Shown: one piece after another, positions 13,831 to 24,702 of the stretch | Position numbering within the stretch: position 1 is the stretch's first letter | Layout: each line of letters starts with the position of its first letter | Assembly: GCF_000003815.2 (NCBI RefSeq) | Contig: NC_049984.1 | Coordinates: 26,089,338-26,153,337 of the forward strand | Direction: 5' to 3' | Length of the DNA: 64,000 nucleotides | DNA from: Branchiostoma floridae | Lineage: Eukaryota > Chordata > Leptocardii > Amphioxiformes > Branchiostomatidae | Program-made: the position numbers and the translations under genes | Notes under the pieces: model-generated | Seen by the model: the letters and a program-made list of their open reading frames with translations, nothing else | Databases searched by the model: none | What the model was told of the DNA's origin: nothing

Positions 13831-14560
13831 ACCTCCCACTGTTCTATAACGATGTCATGTCCGCTTGGGAAGAACTGATATAGATTTGCTCTCAAATTAT
13901 ATTGAATAACAGATACATTTTAATTGGAACATCATCTGTATACTATAATACATGGGCCAATGCAGGCATTCTATATCTCAACGATTTGTTAAAAAGCGAT
14001 GGAACCTTCTATAGTATGAATGACCTACACAACATATACAGTATTGAAATCAACCCATGTCATGTATTGAAATACAACTCTCTTAAAGCAGCGATATCTC
14101 AGAAATGAAAAGTGTTTAAAAAAGATAGAAGAAAATGCAATCATGAAAACATACATTATATGGCTAAGATAGGCCCTCATACCCTCACATGTAAGAAGAT
14201 ATATGATATTCTAATACAGATACAATTTGTATCACCAGGTCAAGATAACAACATTATACAAAAGATAGGAAGTGGTAACATTGAAAATGCATATACCAAT
14301 GCATTTGCAAAAGACACAAAACTACAATGTTTTCAGTATAAGATTCTACGCCAGTATCTTGCGACAAACAGCTGGCTGCAAAAAGTTAACATCAAACAAA
14401 GCAACAAATGTAATAAATGTAAATGAAGAACATACTATTGAACATTTTTTTCGTTTCACGAAAATGTATTTATGCCTACCTTATCGGCCATTAAACATCA
14501 ACGTAAGACCCATAATCACTCCACGCTATCTTTTGGTGCGAGTACTAGAACTTTAATTGA
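13831..14560 (+). mobile_element. L1/Tx1-like LINE remnant, carboxyl end
   Basis: The plus strand reads as the end of an L1/Tx1-clade polyprotein: LPLFYNDVMSAWEEL at 13,831, then (after a stop) NNRYILIGTSSVYYNTWANA, GILYLNDLLKSDGTFYS, FQYKILRQYLATNSWLQKV and the Cys-Cys-His-Cys end CNKCK...EEHTIEHFF. These match the order of the post-RT region of Tx1/L1 elements. At least two in-frame stops and one frame change (near 14,425) show it is dead. No poly(A) tail was identified. Confidence 0.75.
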
Positions 14561-14734
14561 CTGGCATGAAAAATAAAACATGACAAATACATACTATGTT
14601 CAGATTCGAAATGAAAAAATCATTGCTCAAATTGTTACACCTGGCATATACCATCTTTTCACTCATTTGTTTCTTAAAATATTTTTAACATACTAGAAAT
14701 ATCCTAATCTACAATTTGTCACAATTTTTTCTAC

Positions 14735-15180
14735 CCGCCAGTACAAACGTTCTAGTTATGCGAGGATAGTAATAGTAAGATAACTTGGTAACATTTTGCG
14801 AAATAACCGAGTAAAGGTAGCTTGAAACATCAAAGCTATAACAATAGGAAGTACAAACGTTCTAGTTATACTACAATAACAATGAACTTGGTAAGATCTT
14901 GCGATATAACAGAGTATAGTAGCCTGAACAAAACATCAGCGCTTAATCCCCATAGGAAGTATAAACGTTCTAGTTATACTGCCGTAACAATGGACTTGGT
15001 AAGATCTTGTGATATAGCAGAGTATCGTATCTTGAACAAATTACAACGCTATAACCATAGGAAGTACAAACGTTCTAGTTGTACTGCCTTAACAACAAAC
15101 GTGGTAAGATCTTACAATATAATTGAGTATTGTATCATGAACAAAATTCAACACTGTAACCATATGTAGTTCTAGTTGTA
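14735..15180. repeat. Tandem array, 105-110-bp unit, about four copies
   Basis: The phrase GTACAAACGTTCTAGTT recurs at 14,741, 14,851, 14,959 (one change) and 15,064, so the unit is 110, 108 then 105 bp. Two of the spacings are multiples of three, which leaves a 115-codon frame with three similar peptides; I take that frame as a by-product. The array lies just outside the 3' side of the YR retrotransposon. Confidence 0.8.
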
Positions 15181-15704
15181 CTATCGAACAATGAGCTTGG
15201 TAATACCTTGCGATATAACGGATTATCCTAGTTTGAAACAACAAAACTATGGGCATACATGCCTAATAATCTTCTTTAGTTGAGGTGTATCTAGCAACGA
15301 CTATTTACTAACAGAATATTAAAGTAAATATCCTTATGGCAGGTTCCCATGTTGCAACACATATTGCAATAACCATTAATTATGTAGAACCTACAGGGCA
15401 GCACACCACAGTACTATTACAAAAATAACATAACTTGGGAATTGCCATACAAGGAACTAAGAACTTACTTCGTTATATCTTAACATAGCAAGCAACTCGA
15501 GAAATTAATACACAAGTCGTATTCCTAAGCAAACTTATAGACTAGTGCCACTATCCTTAAAGCAAGCACCTAACATAGCAACACATTTTTGTACATGTCG
15601 GGCATGTAGAAAAAACAGGGCAACTCACCACTGTAATATTAGTCTCGCGTATACCCTAACATCAATCAACGAACTCATACCCAATCGACTCCGCCCTCAT
15701 TCTT

Positions 15705-16589
15705 TTAAATGCGTATATATTTCTTAAACGCATCAGATGACCATCTTCCCAGGCGTTGTATGGTGTCATCGGAAACACCTTGTATTGCAGCTTGAGTTGC
15801 TGCCCCAATACGGAAAGAATGTGACGTATATTTGTGCGGGTCTAGATTGGCTTGTACTACGCAAGCCTTGAGGACTTTGGTAAAGTGATCACTACTGACT
15901 GGAGAACCATTTGAGCTGGTGAAAAGGCATCCCGATTTACCCCCACGCCTCAGGAGAAAACGCTCAAGGCTGCTCACTGGGCAGTACTTACAGCCCGGCT
16001 GTGCTATCATGGAAAGGGTCGCTGGAGTAGACGTCTTGCTATGCTTATATGTCTTGAATTGAACTTTGATATATGATGTTGCTCCACTTTGATCTGGTAC
16101 TGCAGTAATATCATCCAGGTTCAAAGTGTGTTGAGAGGTGTTAGTTATTGTGACTTCTCCTAATCGCGCAAAAGAATAATACATGAACAAAAACATTGCT
16201 TCGAAAAGGCACTGATCATAATCCCTATTCACAATGTGCGGTACAATGTCACTCAATTTCTGGAGGATTGTGGGTGTTATGGGCAGCCTACTATCCGGGA
16301 CATGGTGTTTCTGAATTGAATGCACCAGTTTTCGAATGAGGAACGTCGAAGTAGGATCTGGGAGATTGTGAAGCTTGTGCATGAAGCTTATGGCCGAGAG
16401 CTTAGACGTTATTGAGGATGGAGCGAACCCTTCTTGGTGCAAAAAAGTAGCAAACTGGCCTATAAGCATTTCAGGAATAGGCAAGTGTACCAAATGCTGA
16501 CCATGAACTGATAAGGTGAAACGACGAAAATGTTGCCATGCCAAACGATAAGCAGTTACCGTAGCTGGGGCCAAAGAACAAAACAACAA
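15705..16589 (-). CDS. Tyrosine recombinase of YR retrotransposon
   Basis: An open frame of about 294 codons. The amino half is an alpha-helical core-binding region (TVTAYRLAWQHFRRF, PSSITSKLSAISFMHKL). The catalytic half has the first arginine in YYSFARLGEVTI, then HSFRIGAATQAA (His-x-x-Arg), a GRW segment and the nucleophile tyrosine in FKKYIRI at the very end. This R...HxxR...Y set is the phage-integrase-type active site that inserts the circular cDNA of DIRS-like elements. No ATG sits at a sensible start and the frame overlaps the end of the RT frame (the reading continues upstream through AEQLNHDVNKLL), so translation by frameshift or fusion with RT is likely. Confidence 0.9.
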   Translation of the reverse strand: MLFCSLAPATVTAYRLAWQHFRRFTLSVHGQHLVHLPIPEMLIGQFATFLHQEGFAPSSITSKLSAISFMHKLHNLPDPTSTFLIRKLVHSIQKHHVPDSRLPITPTILQKLSDIVPHIVNRDYDQCLFEAMFLFMYYSFARLGEVTITNTSQHTLNLDDITAVPDQSGATSYIKVQFKTYKHSKTSTPATLSMIAQPGCKYCPVSSLERFLLRRGGKSGCLFTSSNGSPVSSDHFTKVLKACVVQANLDPHKYTSHSFRIGAATQAAIQGVSDDTIQRLGRWSSDAFKKYIRI

Positions 16590-16594
16590 TTTGT

Positions 16595-18165
16595 TTACAT
16601 CATGATTAAGTTGCTCGGCTGTAGAGATGGTGGAATGTGCGTTGGAAACTGATTCATATGTGGGAACCTCCGTCGAAACGTGTCGATCTGAAAACGAGAT
16701 AAACAGTCAGCCATTTCGTTCCTTTTCCCAGGGATATGCACTGCCTTACATAATATGTTCCTTTGCAAGCTGATCAAGACAAAATTGCGTACCAATGGCA
16801 TGATTAAAGGGTTCCTGGAAGTCTGTCTGTTAATGATATACACTAAGGCTTGATTGTCTGTGTGGAGCATGATACTACGATTTGACCATTCTTGTCCCCA
16901 AATATGGAGAGCCAGGACGATGGGATAAAACTCCAAAATAGTAATATTCGTGGATCTCATCTCCTGTGGCCATGCTCCATAAAACCATGCAGTTCCATAC
17001 GTCGCACCATAACCCAACGATCCAGCCGCATCAGTATATAAATTCAAGTTTGTGTCATGTAAAAAATGCTCATCAATGAAAAAAGACTTGCCGTTGAAAT
17101 GTTCTAGGAATTGCTTCCACATCCGTAAATCCTGCCGTACCCCTATGTCAATATTTATCAGAGTGTCTCCAGGCTGCTTTGCTTTAGTTAAATCTATGAG
17201 ACGCCTCAAAAAGGCCCGTCCCGGAGAAACTACCTGGCAAACATGGTTTAGTAATCCTATCAATGATTGAATTTGTTTCAGGGAAGCTGATGAAAAAAGT
17301 AGGAATTCTTGAATGGTAACCTTACATTTCTGCAGTTTGTCAAGGGGTAGACGTGCCTCCATTTTAATTGTGTCTAATTCAATACCCAGAAAGGTCATTG
17401 TTGTATCAGGATGAAAAGTTTTTTCCTCTGCTAAAGGGACCCCAACCTCCTGACACATATTACTGAATAACTCAAGATCCCGTTCGCAGGATGAGTAAGT
17501 GCTATTAGCAAAGAGGAAATCATCTATGATATGAGTGGGATAACGTATATTCAGCTTCCTTACTGCTATCCATTCGAGTGCCGTGCTAACTGCTTCAAAA
17601 ATGGCACAAGATGTAGAACATCCCATTGGCAAACACCTATCGTAGTAATAACCATCGTTAAGGTAAAACCCCAATAGGTGATGATCATTTGGGTGCACAG
17701 GAATTATACGAAAGGCGGATTGAATATCAGTTTTTGCTAGAAAACAACCCGGGCCTAGCGTTTTGATATGTTTGATAGCCGAATCAATGTTAGCATAAGA
17801 AACCGAAGAAAATTCCCTTGGTATTCCCTCATTTACTGCGCTGCCAATCGGGTGAGATAAATCATGTATAATCCGGTACTTACCAGTAGTCTTTTTTGGC
17901 ACCGCATAAATTGGGGATAAGAAAAGGTTATGAAAAGGTGCTGTCTTGAACGGTCCTGCAATTTTTCCTGTCTCCAGTTCAGATTGAATTCTCTCCTGAA
18001 TGATTGGGAATTGTGACGAACTGGGCAAGATTACCTTTTGTTTCGAACGGAATCTTGGACCAAAATAATCTAAGGGAAAACCAACAGAAAAACCGTGAAT
18101 TAAATAGTCTTTCTCCTGTTCTGTATATCCATCTAGAAAAAAGGCTAGTTTGTTAACGTTTACGG
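16595..18165 (-). CDS. Reverse transcriptase-RNase H of YR retrotransposon
   Basis: The frame is open from about 18,165, well upstream of the first candidate start at 18,028. RT motifs in order are FLSPIYAVPKKTTGKYRIIH, the ALAKTD-like CFLAKTDIQSAFRIIPV, LPMGCSTSCAIFE and the catalytic IIDDFLFA box. The RNase H domain follows with LYTDAAGSLGYGA, the glutamate in NITILEFYPIVLAL and HTDNQALVYIIN, the D-E-D set. The 5' end overlaps the zinc-knuckle end of gag in a different frame, suggesting a gag-pol frameshift. The carboxyl end overlaps YR. The frame has no internal stop, so this copy is recent. Confidence 0.92.
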
Positions 18166-19341
18166 GGGTTGGTATTCCTGTTCTGGCTATTACGCGGGCA
18201 GTTGAAGTTTTTGTGTGCTCCTGAGCATGTTGGGCATGCGTGCTTGTATGGGCAACTTGCCGCGAAGCAGTTTGATGCAGCTGAATGGTATCGAAAGCAA
18301 TAGCCCAACGGTAGACTGTTATTGCTTTGCTGTTGATTGGGTTTTGTTGTCAAAGAAGTTGGTTTGACATGACTGAATGCGTCCACATACAGCTGCATGT
18401 TCGGGACATCCCATGGGGTACTTGGGGATGCGTGCCTAAGCTGCCTAAAGAGAGCATCATAACTACTCTATTGTGCGCCCCGCTCTGCCAAGGAGCGAAT
18501 CAAGTGCGCATATGCGATCAGCTGAGGACTTCGCGCTAAGTGCTTTTGAATATATATGTAATGGTATATAGAGAAGGCCATGGACCACTGTGATAAGGTG
18601 AGCGATTGCTTTGCCCTATCTTCCGCACTGTTAGCCAGCGTCAATGTGGGAGGATCCCGCTAGAGTATCAAGGTTAACTGTGAATTGTTGACGAGGTCGT
18701 GAGTTAGGCAACAGCTGTTTGAGCTCAACGAATTTATCCTGCCAGATCTTATCCTTAATTCCATCAGATATACCCGTGTCTAACGGGAGGTGAACACCTG
18801 CTTCTAGTAAGCGGGTACCCATATCCTGATTGGCCAAGAGATCACCCAGTACTGACGCTGACCGAACCTGAGCGGAATTGTTACCTGTATAAGAGCTGAT
18901 ACCTGTACTCATAATGCTAGATGCTAGTGTAGCACCAAGTCCATCAGTCCGTGTAGGCAGGAGGGCTGGTGGCTGCAATCCGAATACAGAGTTTGTTGAG
19001 TATATGGGAATCGTGCTCGACGTAGTGGCTGTTATTGTTGACGTGACTTGTTGTAGTAGTCCTTGATTCGCCGCACTTGTAACGCTGGGTGAGACTGCTG
19101 GTAGCACACCTAGCAGGCCAGTGCTGCTCACTGTTGTTGTTACAGTTGTGCTGACTGCTGATGTGTGAGGGACATTGTCCGCGTCCAGCTTATCTGCTAA
19201 TCTAGTTGTTATCTTCTGTAGGTCATTCAACTGTTGCTGAAGCGACTTCAATGACAGTTTTTGTGGAGGGAGTCTAGGTGGTGCAGGGGGGGGGGGCAGT
19301 CCCACTGTCGGTCGTTGCTCTTGTATTAGGTCTCCTCCCAT
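18153..19341 (-). pseudogene. gag-like ORF of YR retrotransposon, broken
   Basis: A Ser/Thr/Pro-rich amino part begins at about 19,341 (PPPPAPPRLPPQKL, then a coiled segment LQQQLNDLQKIT) and contains IWQDKFVELKQLLP. Near 18,645 the protein continues in another frame (SQWSMAFSIYHYIYIQKHLA, LIAYAHLIRSLAERGAQ) and meets one TAG before resuming as YDALFRQLRHASP. It ends in a Cys/His cluster, YCFRYHSAASNCF then CPYKHACPTCSG, the zinc-knuckle-like end seen in DIRS-type gag proteins. One frameshift and one stop therefore separate this copy from a full gag. Confidence 0.75.
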
Positions 19342-19916
19342 TGTTGTTTCCTGGGTGAGGGTTGTCTGTCACTCCCTGGTTCCCTTTCTTCTTTTTAGAT
19401 CTTTCAGATGGTGGCATCGCTAATACTCCGAGCAGAATAATAATTGATCATTAAAAGAAATGCAAAATATATAGAAATTTCCTTGGACCAAGAGGCCATA
19501 TAACCCATGTATCTCTACAAAAATATGCGCTCGCGATAATATATATCAATAAATTCAATATAAATACTATAATCACATTAATAATAGTATAAATATTTCA
19601 GCTTAAGGTATAAATTGTTGTAAACAATGATCCAGATTAGATGTTAATAATACAAACATAACTTTACTCACTGGAATCCTTAGGCAGCTTACCATCAAGG
19701 ATCCTTTCTGCCTTAGTGGCGGACTCTCAACTCAATTGTGACAAATCAGGGTAAGCACAGAACTACCAAAAAGGAAGTATGCCAACCTTCCTCCATGCAC
19801 TGCAACACCCGAGATCCCTAAAACACTCAACAAGTCCACCCACCTTTGGGTCATGCTTCCTCTTAGGGAATTAAAGTAATGAGAAAGACTGTGCGACAAA
19901 GTCACAACACCAAAAT

Positions 19917-20300
19917 TAACCTGTGTTAACCCTCCTAGCAGGTCTAACAGGTAAAAAATGTATACATAGTCACATCACCAGAATTGACCTGTGTTAACCC
20001 TCCTAGCAGGTCTAACAGGTAAAAAATGTATACAAAGTCACATCACCAGAATTGACCTGTGTTAACCCTCCTAGCGGGTCTAACAGGTAAAAATGTATAC
20101 ATAGTCACATCACCAGCATTAACCTGTGTTAACCCTCCTAGCGGGTCTAACAGGGAAAATATGTAGACATAATCTCATCACCAAAATTAACCTGCGTTAA
20201 CCCTACTAGCGGGTCCAACAGGCAAACTATGTAGACATAATCACATCATAAACAATAACCTGTGTTAACCCTCCTAGCAGGTCTAACAGGTAAATATGTA
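19917..20300. repeat. 68-bp tandem array, about six copies
   Basis: CTGTGTTAACCCTCCTAGC begins at 19,921, 19,989, 20,057, 20,124, about 20,192 (one change) and 20,260, giving a unit of 67-68 bp with few differences. Each unit contains an inverted pair around AACCTG...CAGGT. It lies in the 5' non-coding part of the YR element and may hold its promoter or be a local expansion. Confidence 0.9.
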
Positions 20301-20640
20301 AGATAATGGTCTGTAGATCATACTGTCTCACAGCCAAGGATGTCAAATATCTCTCAAGCAAAATAATAATATTATAACTGTGTCAAATAATCACAGCCAC
20401 CCTCCTATCAAATCATCCATGCCCAATATATCAGATAATAGTCTGTGAATCGCACCGAAATACCGCTAACAAGTCACACCATTGCACAAACTGGATCTAA
20501 TGAACCTGATAAATACAGGGCAGCTTACCACTGTATTCTAAATTATCACGTGCACAAGAAAAATGAATAGATTCAATCCACCGCTTCCCCCTTCTCACAG
20601 GGCGTATCTAAAATACAGGGCAACTTACCACTGTAGTCCA

Positions 20641-21954
20641 AGCGACACCAGATGCCAGCCAGGGAAGGGTGGGAGGGCACAAAAGACACAAATACCAGTA
20701 ATCTTCCTGACCAAACTGTTGTCCAAACTTTGGAGCGCTGTGAACTGGCTGAATTTTCGTATGCCAAGCACATGGTTTTTCAGTGCGTTGATTGGCTAGA
20801 ACGGAAACTTCTGCGAATGCTGATTGGCTGTTCTAAATAAACATTCAGTTTAGTGATTGACCCCTGTATCCCAAATCAGGAAACCCCTTGGGCCCTTACA
20901 AATTATATAAAGCCATACCAAATCCTACCAGGCCGTAACAAAACAAAATGACCGTCACGTCCGGCCTAAATTTTTATTTTTACATTGTCATGTCGAGAAG
21001 TTGTACTTTTCTGGAAACACTTGTGCATGGTGGAAAATCAAAACACAGCAGGACTTGAACATAGAATTAAATTATATACCAAATATCTGAAACATATAGA
21101 GACAACAAGCTTCTACATTGTATCCGTATTGCATGTAATTTACACCTGTTTTTTTAAGGATTCGAAACCAAACTTGAAGTATTTTAAAGCTAAAATTGCC
21201 AATATGCCAATGATAGATATCCCTTAGATACACCTGTTAATTCAATCACAGACCAATGATCAATGGTTGTTACCCCTCTCTCTTTCACCCAGTTTTTTAT
21301 ACCTCATGTTAATGTTATTTCTTCCTTAGTACATGTATGTGCTATTGTGTATCATGCTGAAATACTGAATAACGTTTTATATATTTTAAAAATATATCTT
21401 TAAACTTATTAACAATGTGTGGATCGTTGAAATCCTTCATGTTGGATGGTCCTGTTGGCAGGAGGGAATGTTACATTGATGTCCATTTAGGTGCCGAATA
21501 TGCATTTTGAAAGAAGTCTTAAAGCCAGGATTAATGTTAAACAGCCATCCTCCTATGGCAAACCGTTATTATCATATTCTTACAGTTTGATAATAATAAT
21601 GATGCATACTACCTCGCTACTGGCTTGTTTTCCCCAAGCTAAGGCCTTCCATCATTTTAAGGATCAAATAATCAATAGTTGAACATCTGCACATACTTTT
21701 CTACTACATGTATATAAAATACAAGTGTTTCTACTACATGTATATAAAATACAAGTTTTAGATATAGTGAATGTCATTGAGTGATATCTTTGAAGTAAAG
21801 TATCTTGCTATTACACATTACCTGATGCACCGCCGCAAGTCTGTGTATAACAGCAGGTGGAACAGCAGTCGATGGTTGAACTTGTACTGTTCGTCGTCTA
21901 CCTCCTGCGAGAAGGGACAATATACAGGGCAATTAGTTGCTGACGGAGATTAAA
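20641..21954. other. Unassigned spacer
   Basis: AT-rich. A short duplication of TTTCTACTACATGTATATAAAATACAAG occurs at about 21,698 and 21,728. No gene recognised. Confidence 0.4.
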
Positions 21955-23040
21955 GCTCTTTTTTTTATTATTGCAACAGATAAATACATAACATGATGGC
22001 GACACACTCAAGCTCAACATGCTTATTTTCGTGCCGTCATAAGGAACAAACTGAGAGTACAAAAGAACATTGAAACAAATACAGACAAGCAAAGCATATA
22101 ACAAAAGTAATGTTAAGTAACACCATATAACAAAATCATAGAATATAAGAAAATACATTTGAATATAGGTGGATATTCGGACAGGTACTCCGGGCCAAGC
22201 TGGTAGGATAGAGATTCACTTATTCAAATCTTTTTGTTTCTTTTATGAATGATTGTACATGCTGTAGAAGTTTTGTGTTAATTGAGTTGGATAGAAATGC
22301 AGACCCACGAATCATTAAATGGACTAAATCATTATCCGAGAGATTGTCCATGTTTATAGCAAATCCAACCAGCTTATGCAAGTTGCTGAGGAGGGAGATA
22401 CGGTATTGGGTGTAGTTGGGGCAGTACAAAAAATAATGATGAATACTTTCACAATGATGGCCACAGGCGCTACTAGTAACAAGATTGTGAGAGTACAAGT
22501 TGGAGTTTCTATAAGTACCTAGGCGGAAACGAGGACCTATGCTGAAGTATGGAACAGAGACAGGCCGCACGGATTTGACCATTTTTTTCTTATAGTGAGG
22601 AAGACTTAAGGAACGATCTGCTAGGGTAAGGTTGTTCCAATGATACGTTGCATAGGGAATGAACGATTTCTTACAGCGGGTTGTGGTACATTTTAGTGAC
22701 AGAAAGTCGTTTTTATTACGAAGGTCATAGGAAGCAGAGACTGATACTAAGGGTGGTATCAAATCATTTAAATATTGTCGAGTATGGCCATGAACGATTT
22801 TATAGAATAGGATAAGAGTCTGAATTGTCGGCGGTCGGATAGTTTTTCCCATACCAGTTCAGTAAGTAGAGAAGAGTATGAGGACTCCCTGATGGCACCA
22901 GCTACAATTAAAGAACATTCGTATTGTATACGTTCAATGAGATTCGAGTCTGAAGTAGTGCAACCGTGCCAGACTACGCCGCCATATTCAAGTAGAGGAC
23001 GGATAAACGATTTATATATATAATTATAGCTCATTTGTGT
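21955..23040 (-). mobile_element. LINE 3' end, 5'-truncated (Jockey/CR1-like)
   Basis: The minus strand encodes YIYKSFIRPLLEYGGVVWHG and LIERIQYECSLIVAGAIR at 23,034-22,768, then in another frame LILFYKIVHGHTRQYLNDL, YHWNNLTLADRSL and a terminal Cys/His finger CGHHCESIHHYFLYC at 22,852-22,220. This is the end of a non-LTR RT plus its terminal zinc knuckle. The change of frame near 22,800 means one indel. The 3' end is marked by a poly(A) run (T run at 21,959-21,967 on the plus strand). Confidence 0.82.
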
Positions 23041-23525
23041 TTAATGAATCAAACCCTCTTATTGTCCCACCAATGGATGTAGATACGTGCCAGTGGTTTC
23101 CTGCTTAATGTATCTGTATGCACTCAGCAGTAGCTGATACAGGACTTTGGCAGTTGACTAATGTCAGTGCACGTGTGCCTTTGGGCTCACTGTTTGTGAG
23201 AGGACGGGGTGAGCTTCTAGCGTTTTCCTTCACCCATTTCAGACTTTGTAGTTGGTCTGACTCTGTCTGCCTAATATGCTTGGCTCCACGAACTTTCTTA
23301 CAAGTTGCCTGGTCTCATACGACAACCTACAGATAACAGCAATCCTAATCAATATGATTCAATGATAAACAAAACATAAATGTGCACCATCTCATTCCCA
23401 AGACACATATATGTATATACTTAAAGGCAGATGCACTGTGTGCTTCTATGTCCATGGATATGTATACAGATGTGCAGTTACACAGGGAAACACAGTCATT
23501 CATATGACTTGAAGAAAACAGTTCA
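23041..23525. other. Unassigned spacer
   Basis: No gene or repeat recognised. Confidence 0.4.
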
Positions 23526-24178
23526 CACCTGATGTGGAACACCAGCCACAACTGTCTTCTGCAAACTGCAGTAGAATCCGAATGTTATCTGAAGTCTTTG
23601 CTTCATCCAGATCCAAAACTTCTAAGGGCGTGTATGACGACTTCTTCACTGCAGGGTTGGTCTGTCTGGTGTTGTTGCAAAACTTGTGGAATGCCGGAAA
23701 CGTCGCCACCAGAACCTGCAAAGTCCTTGTGATGAATCTGTCCTTCTGGGCCTGGACGTCATCTTCGCTAGGAAGAATGTCCAGCTCAGTCAGGTCTTGT
23801 CGCTTGCCCTGTATGGACATATTTATATACTTTCATTACATTAATAAGGTGCTATTCATGTATAAAGCAATAGAAATTTTGTCAACATTTAAACCAGCCT
23901 TCAGTATGCTAATTTCATATCTTATACAGCTGTGAGTCACCAATATAATGTATTGTTAATTATGCCAGTGACATGGGCCCCATGATTATGTAAGATTGTA
24001 AAAGCGTTAATGGTCATCAATAAACACTAATATGTAAGAAGCATAGTTTCTGTGTCTCACATGCTCATACCTGAGGTTCTTCTTGGCCTAACTTTTCAGG
24101 AGGGGGGGGGGGGGGGGGGTTCTTCGCTGGAACAATCAATCTCGTCCAATTATGCATTTCAGCATGGCGTTCTGGAGA
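23526..24178 (-). pseudogene. Decayed gene of a repeated family, copy 1
   Basis: Two minus-strand blocks. 24,178-24,075 reads HAEMHNWTRLIVPAKN followed by a Pro run encoded by an 18-19-base poly-C/G tract. 23,820-23,526 reads GKRQDLTELDILPSEDDVQA, TRTLQVLVATFPAFHKF and EAKTSDNIRILLQFAEDS. The order NWTR...ILPSEDD...PxFxKF...NIxIL resembles the amino part of large invertebrate proteins that carry DUF6589-type domains (inference from memory). Related blocks lie at 28,310-28,600 and about 29,220-29,275. The homopolymer and stops in 24,200-24,540 suggest decay. Confidence 0.45.
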
Positions 24179-24702
24179 AGGTACAAGAGGCATAAGTGGC
24201 AAACCCGATGAGGGCATATAAGTTACAGTACATGTGGTTCATCGTGGACCTCTTCTCCTATGTTGTATGACTTAAGTCTTTCCCGGGTGTTCACGACATC
24301 CGGCAACACCTCCTGTCTAAAAGACTGCACCAGCCGATTGAACATTTTCGGACTGGAAGCCCCCCAACAGCCTTAGTATTTTTGAACTCGGCTAACAGTT
24401 CTTTGGACTTCTTGTCTTTGTTATCCGGCGAGCTTACGAGGCTGGCCGTCTTGTTAAGGATAAATCTGAATGCGTTGAGTTGATCACCAGCCTGTAGTGT
24501 AAAACTGAAACGATATCTTCCAACTTATCTGAGGTACACGGCACTATCTTAATGCAACAGATTAAAATACAACAGATATAGGTCTGACAGTAGAGGGGGA
24601 CCGGGGACAAGCTGCACTGAGATTTCTCTAAAGATTTCTTGTTTTTCGCCCGATTCTGTGCTGTTTTCTCGTTGTTTCCTGGACAGTGGACATCTCGCCG
24701 CC
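24179..24702. other. Degraded coding DNA and 5' flank of the next gene
   Basis: 24,200-24,540 looks like stop-ridden minus-strand coding DNA continuing the family copy to its left. 24,560-24,702 is the immediate upstream region of the plus-strand gene. No TATA box stands out. Confidence 0.35.

Larger units (their letters stand above)
15388..20640 (-). mobile_element. DIRS-order YR retrotransposon (Ngaro/PAT-like ends)
   Basis: The minus strand carries gag, reverse transcriptase/RNase H and tyrosine recombinase in the order of DIRS-type elements, with no integrase or LTR. A motif ACAGGGCA(A/G)CTNACCACTGTA recurs in one orientation at about 15,388, 15,614, 20,513 and 20,613, outside the genes at both ends. 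Same-orientation repeats at the ends fit the split direct repeats of Ngaro/PAT-like elements better than the inverted ends of DIRS1. Exact termini cannot be fixed from one copy. RT and YR frames are open; gag is disrupted. A remnant of a related element lies at 40,267-40,740. Confidence 0.8.

Noticed and set aside
15545-15727. 60-codon plus-strand frame with CTCRACRKNRATHHC
   Set aside because: Lies on the non-coding strand of the YR element in its end-repeat region; the Cys/His pattern matches no finger family I know.
19917-20300. Regularly spaced repeats resembling a CRISPR array
   Set aside because: Units are contiguous 68-bp tandem repeats with no variable spacers, in a eukaryotic retrotransposon.
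24103-24119. Run of about 18 G as a possible regulatory G-tract
   Set aside because: Lies inside a decayed coding block where it encodes a Pro run on the minus strand; slippage explains it.
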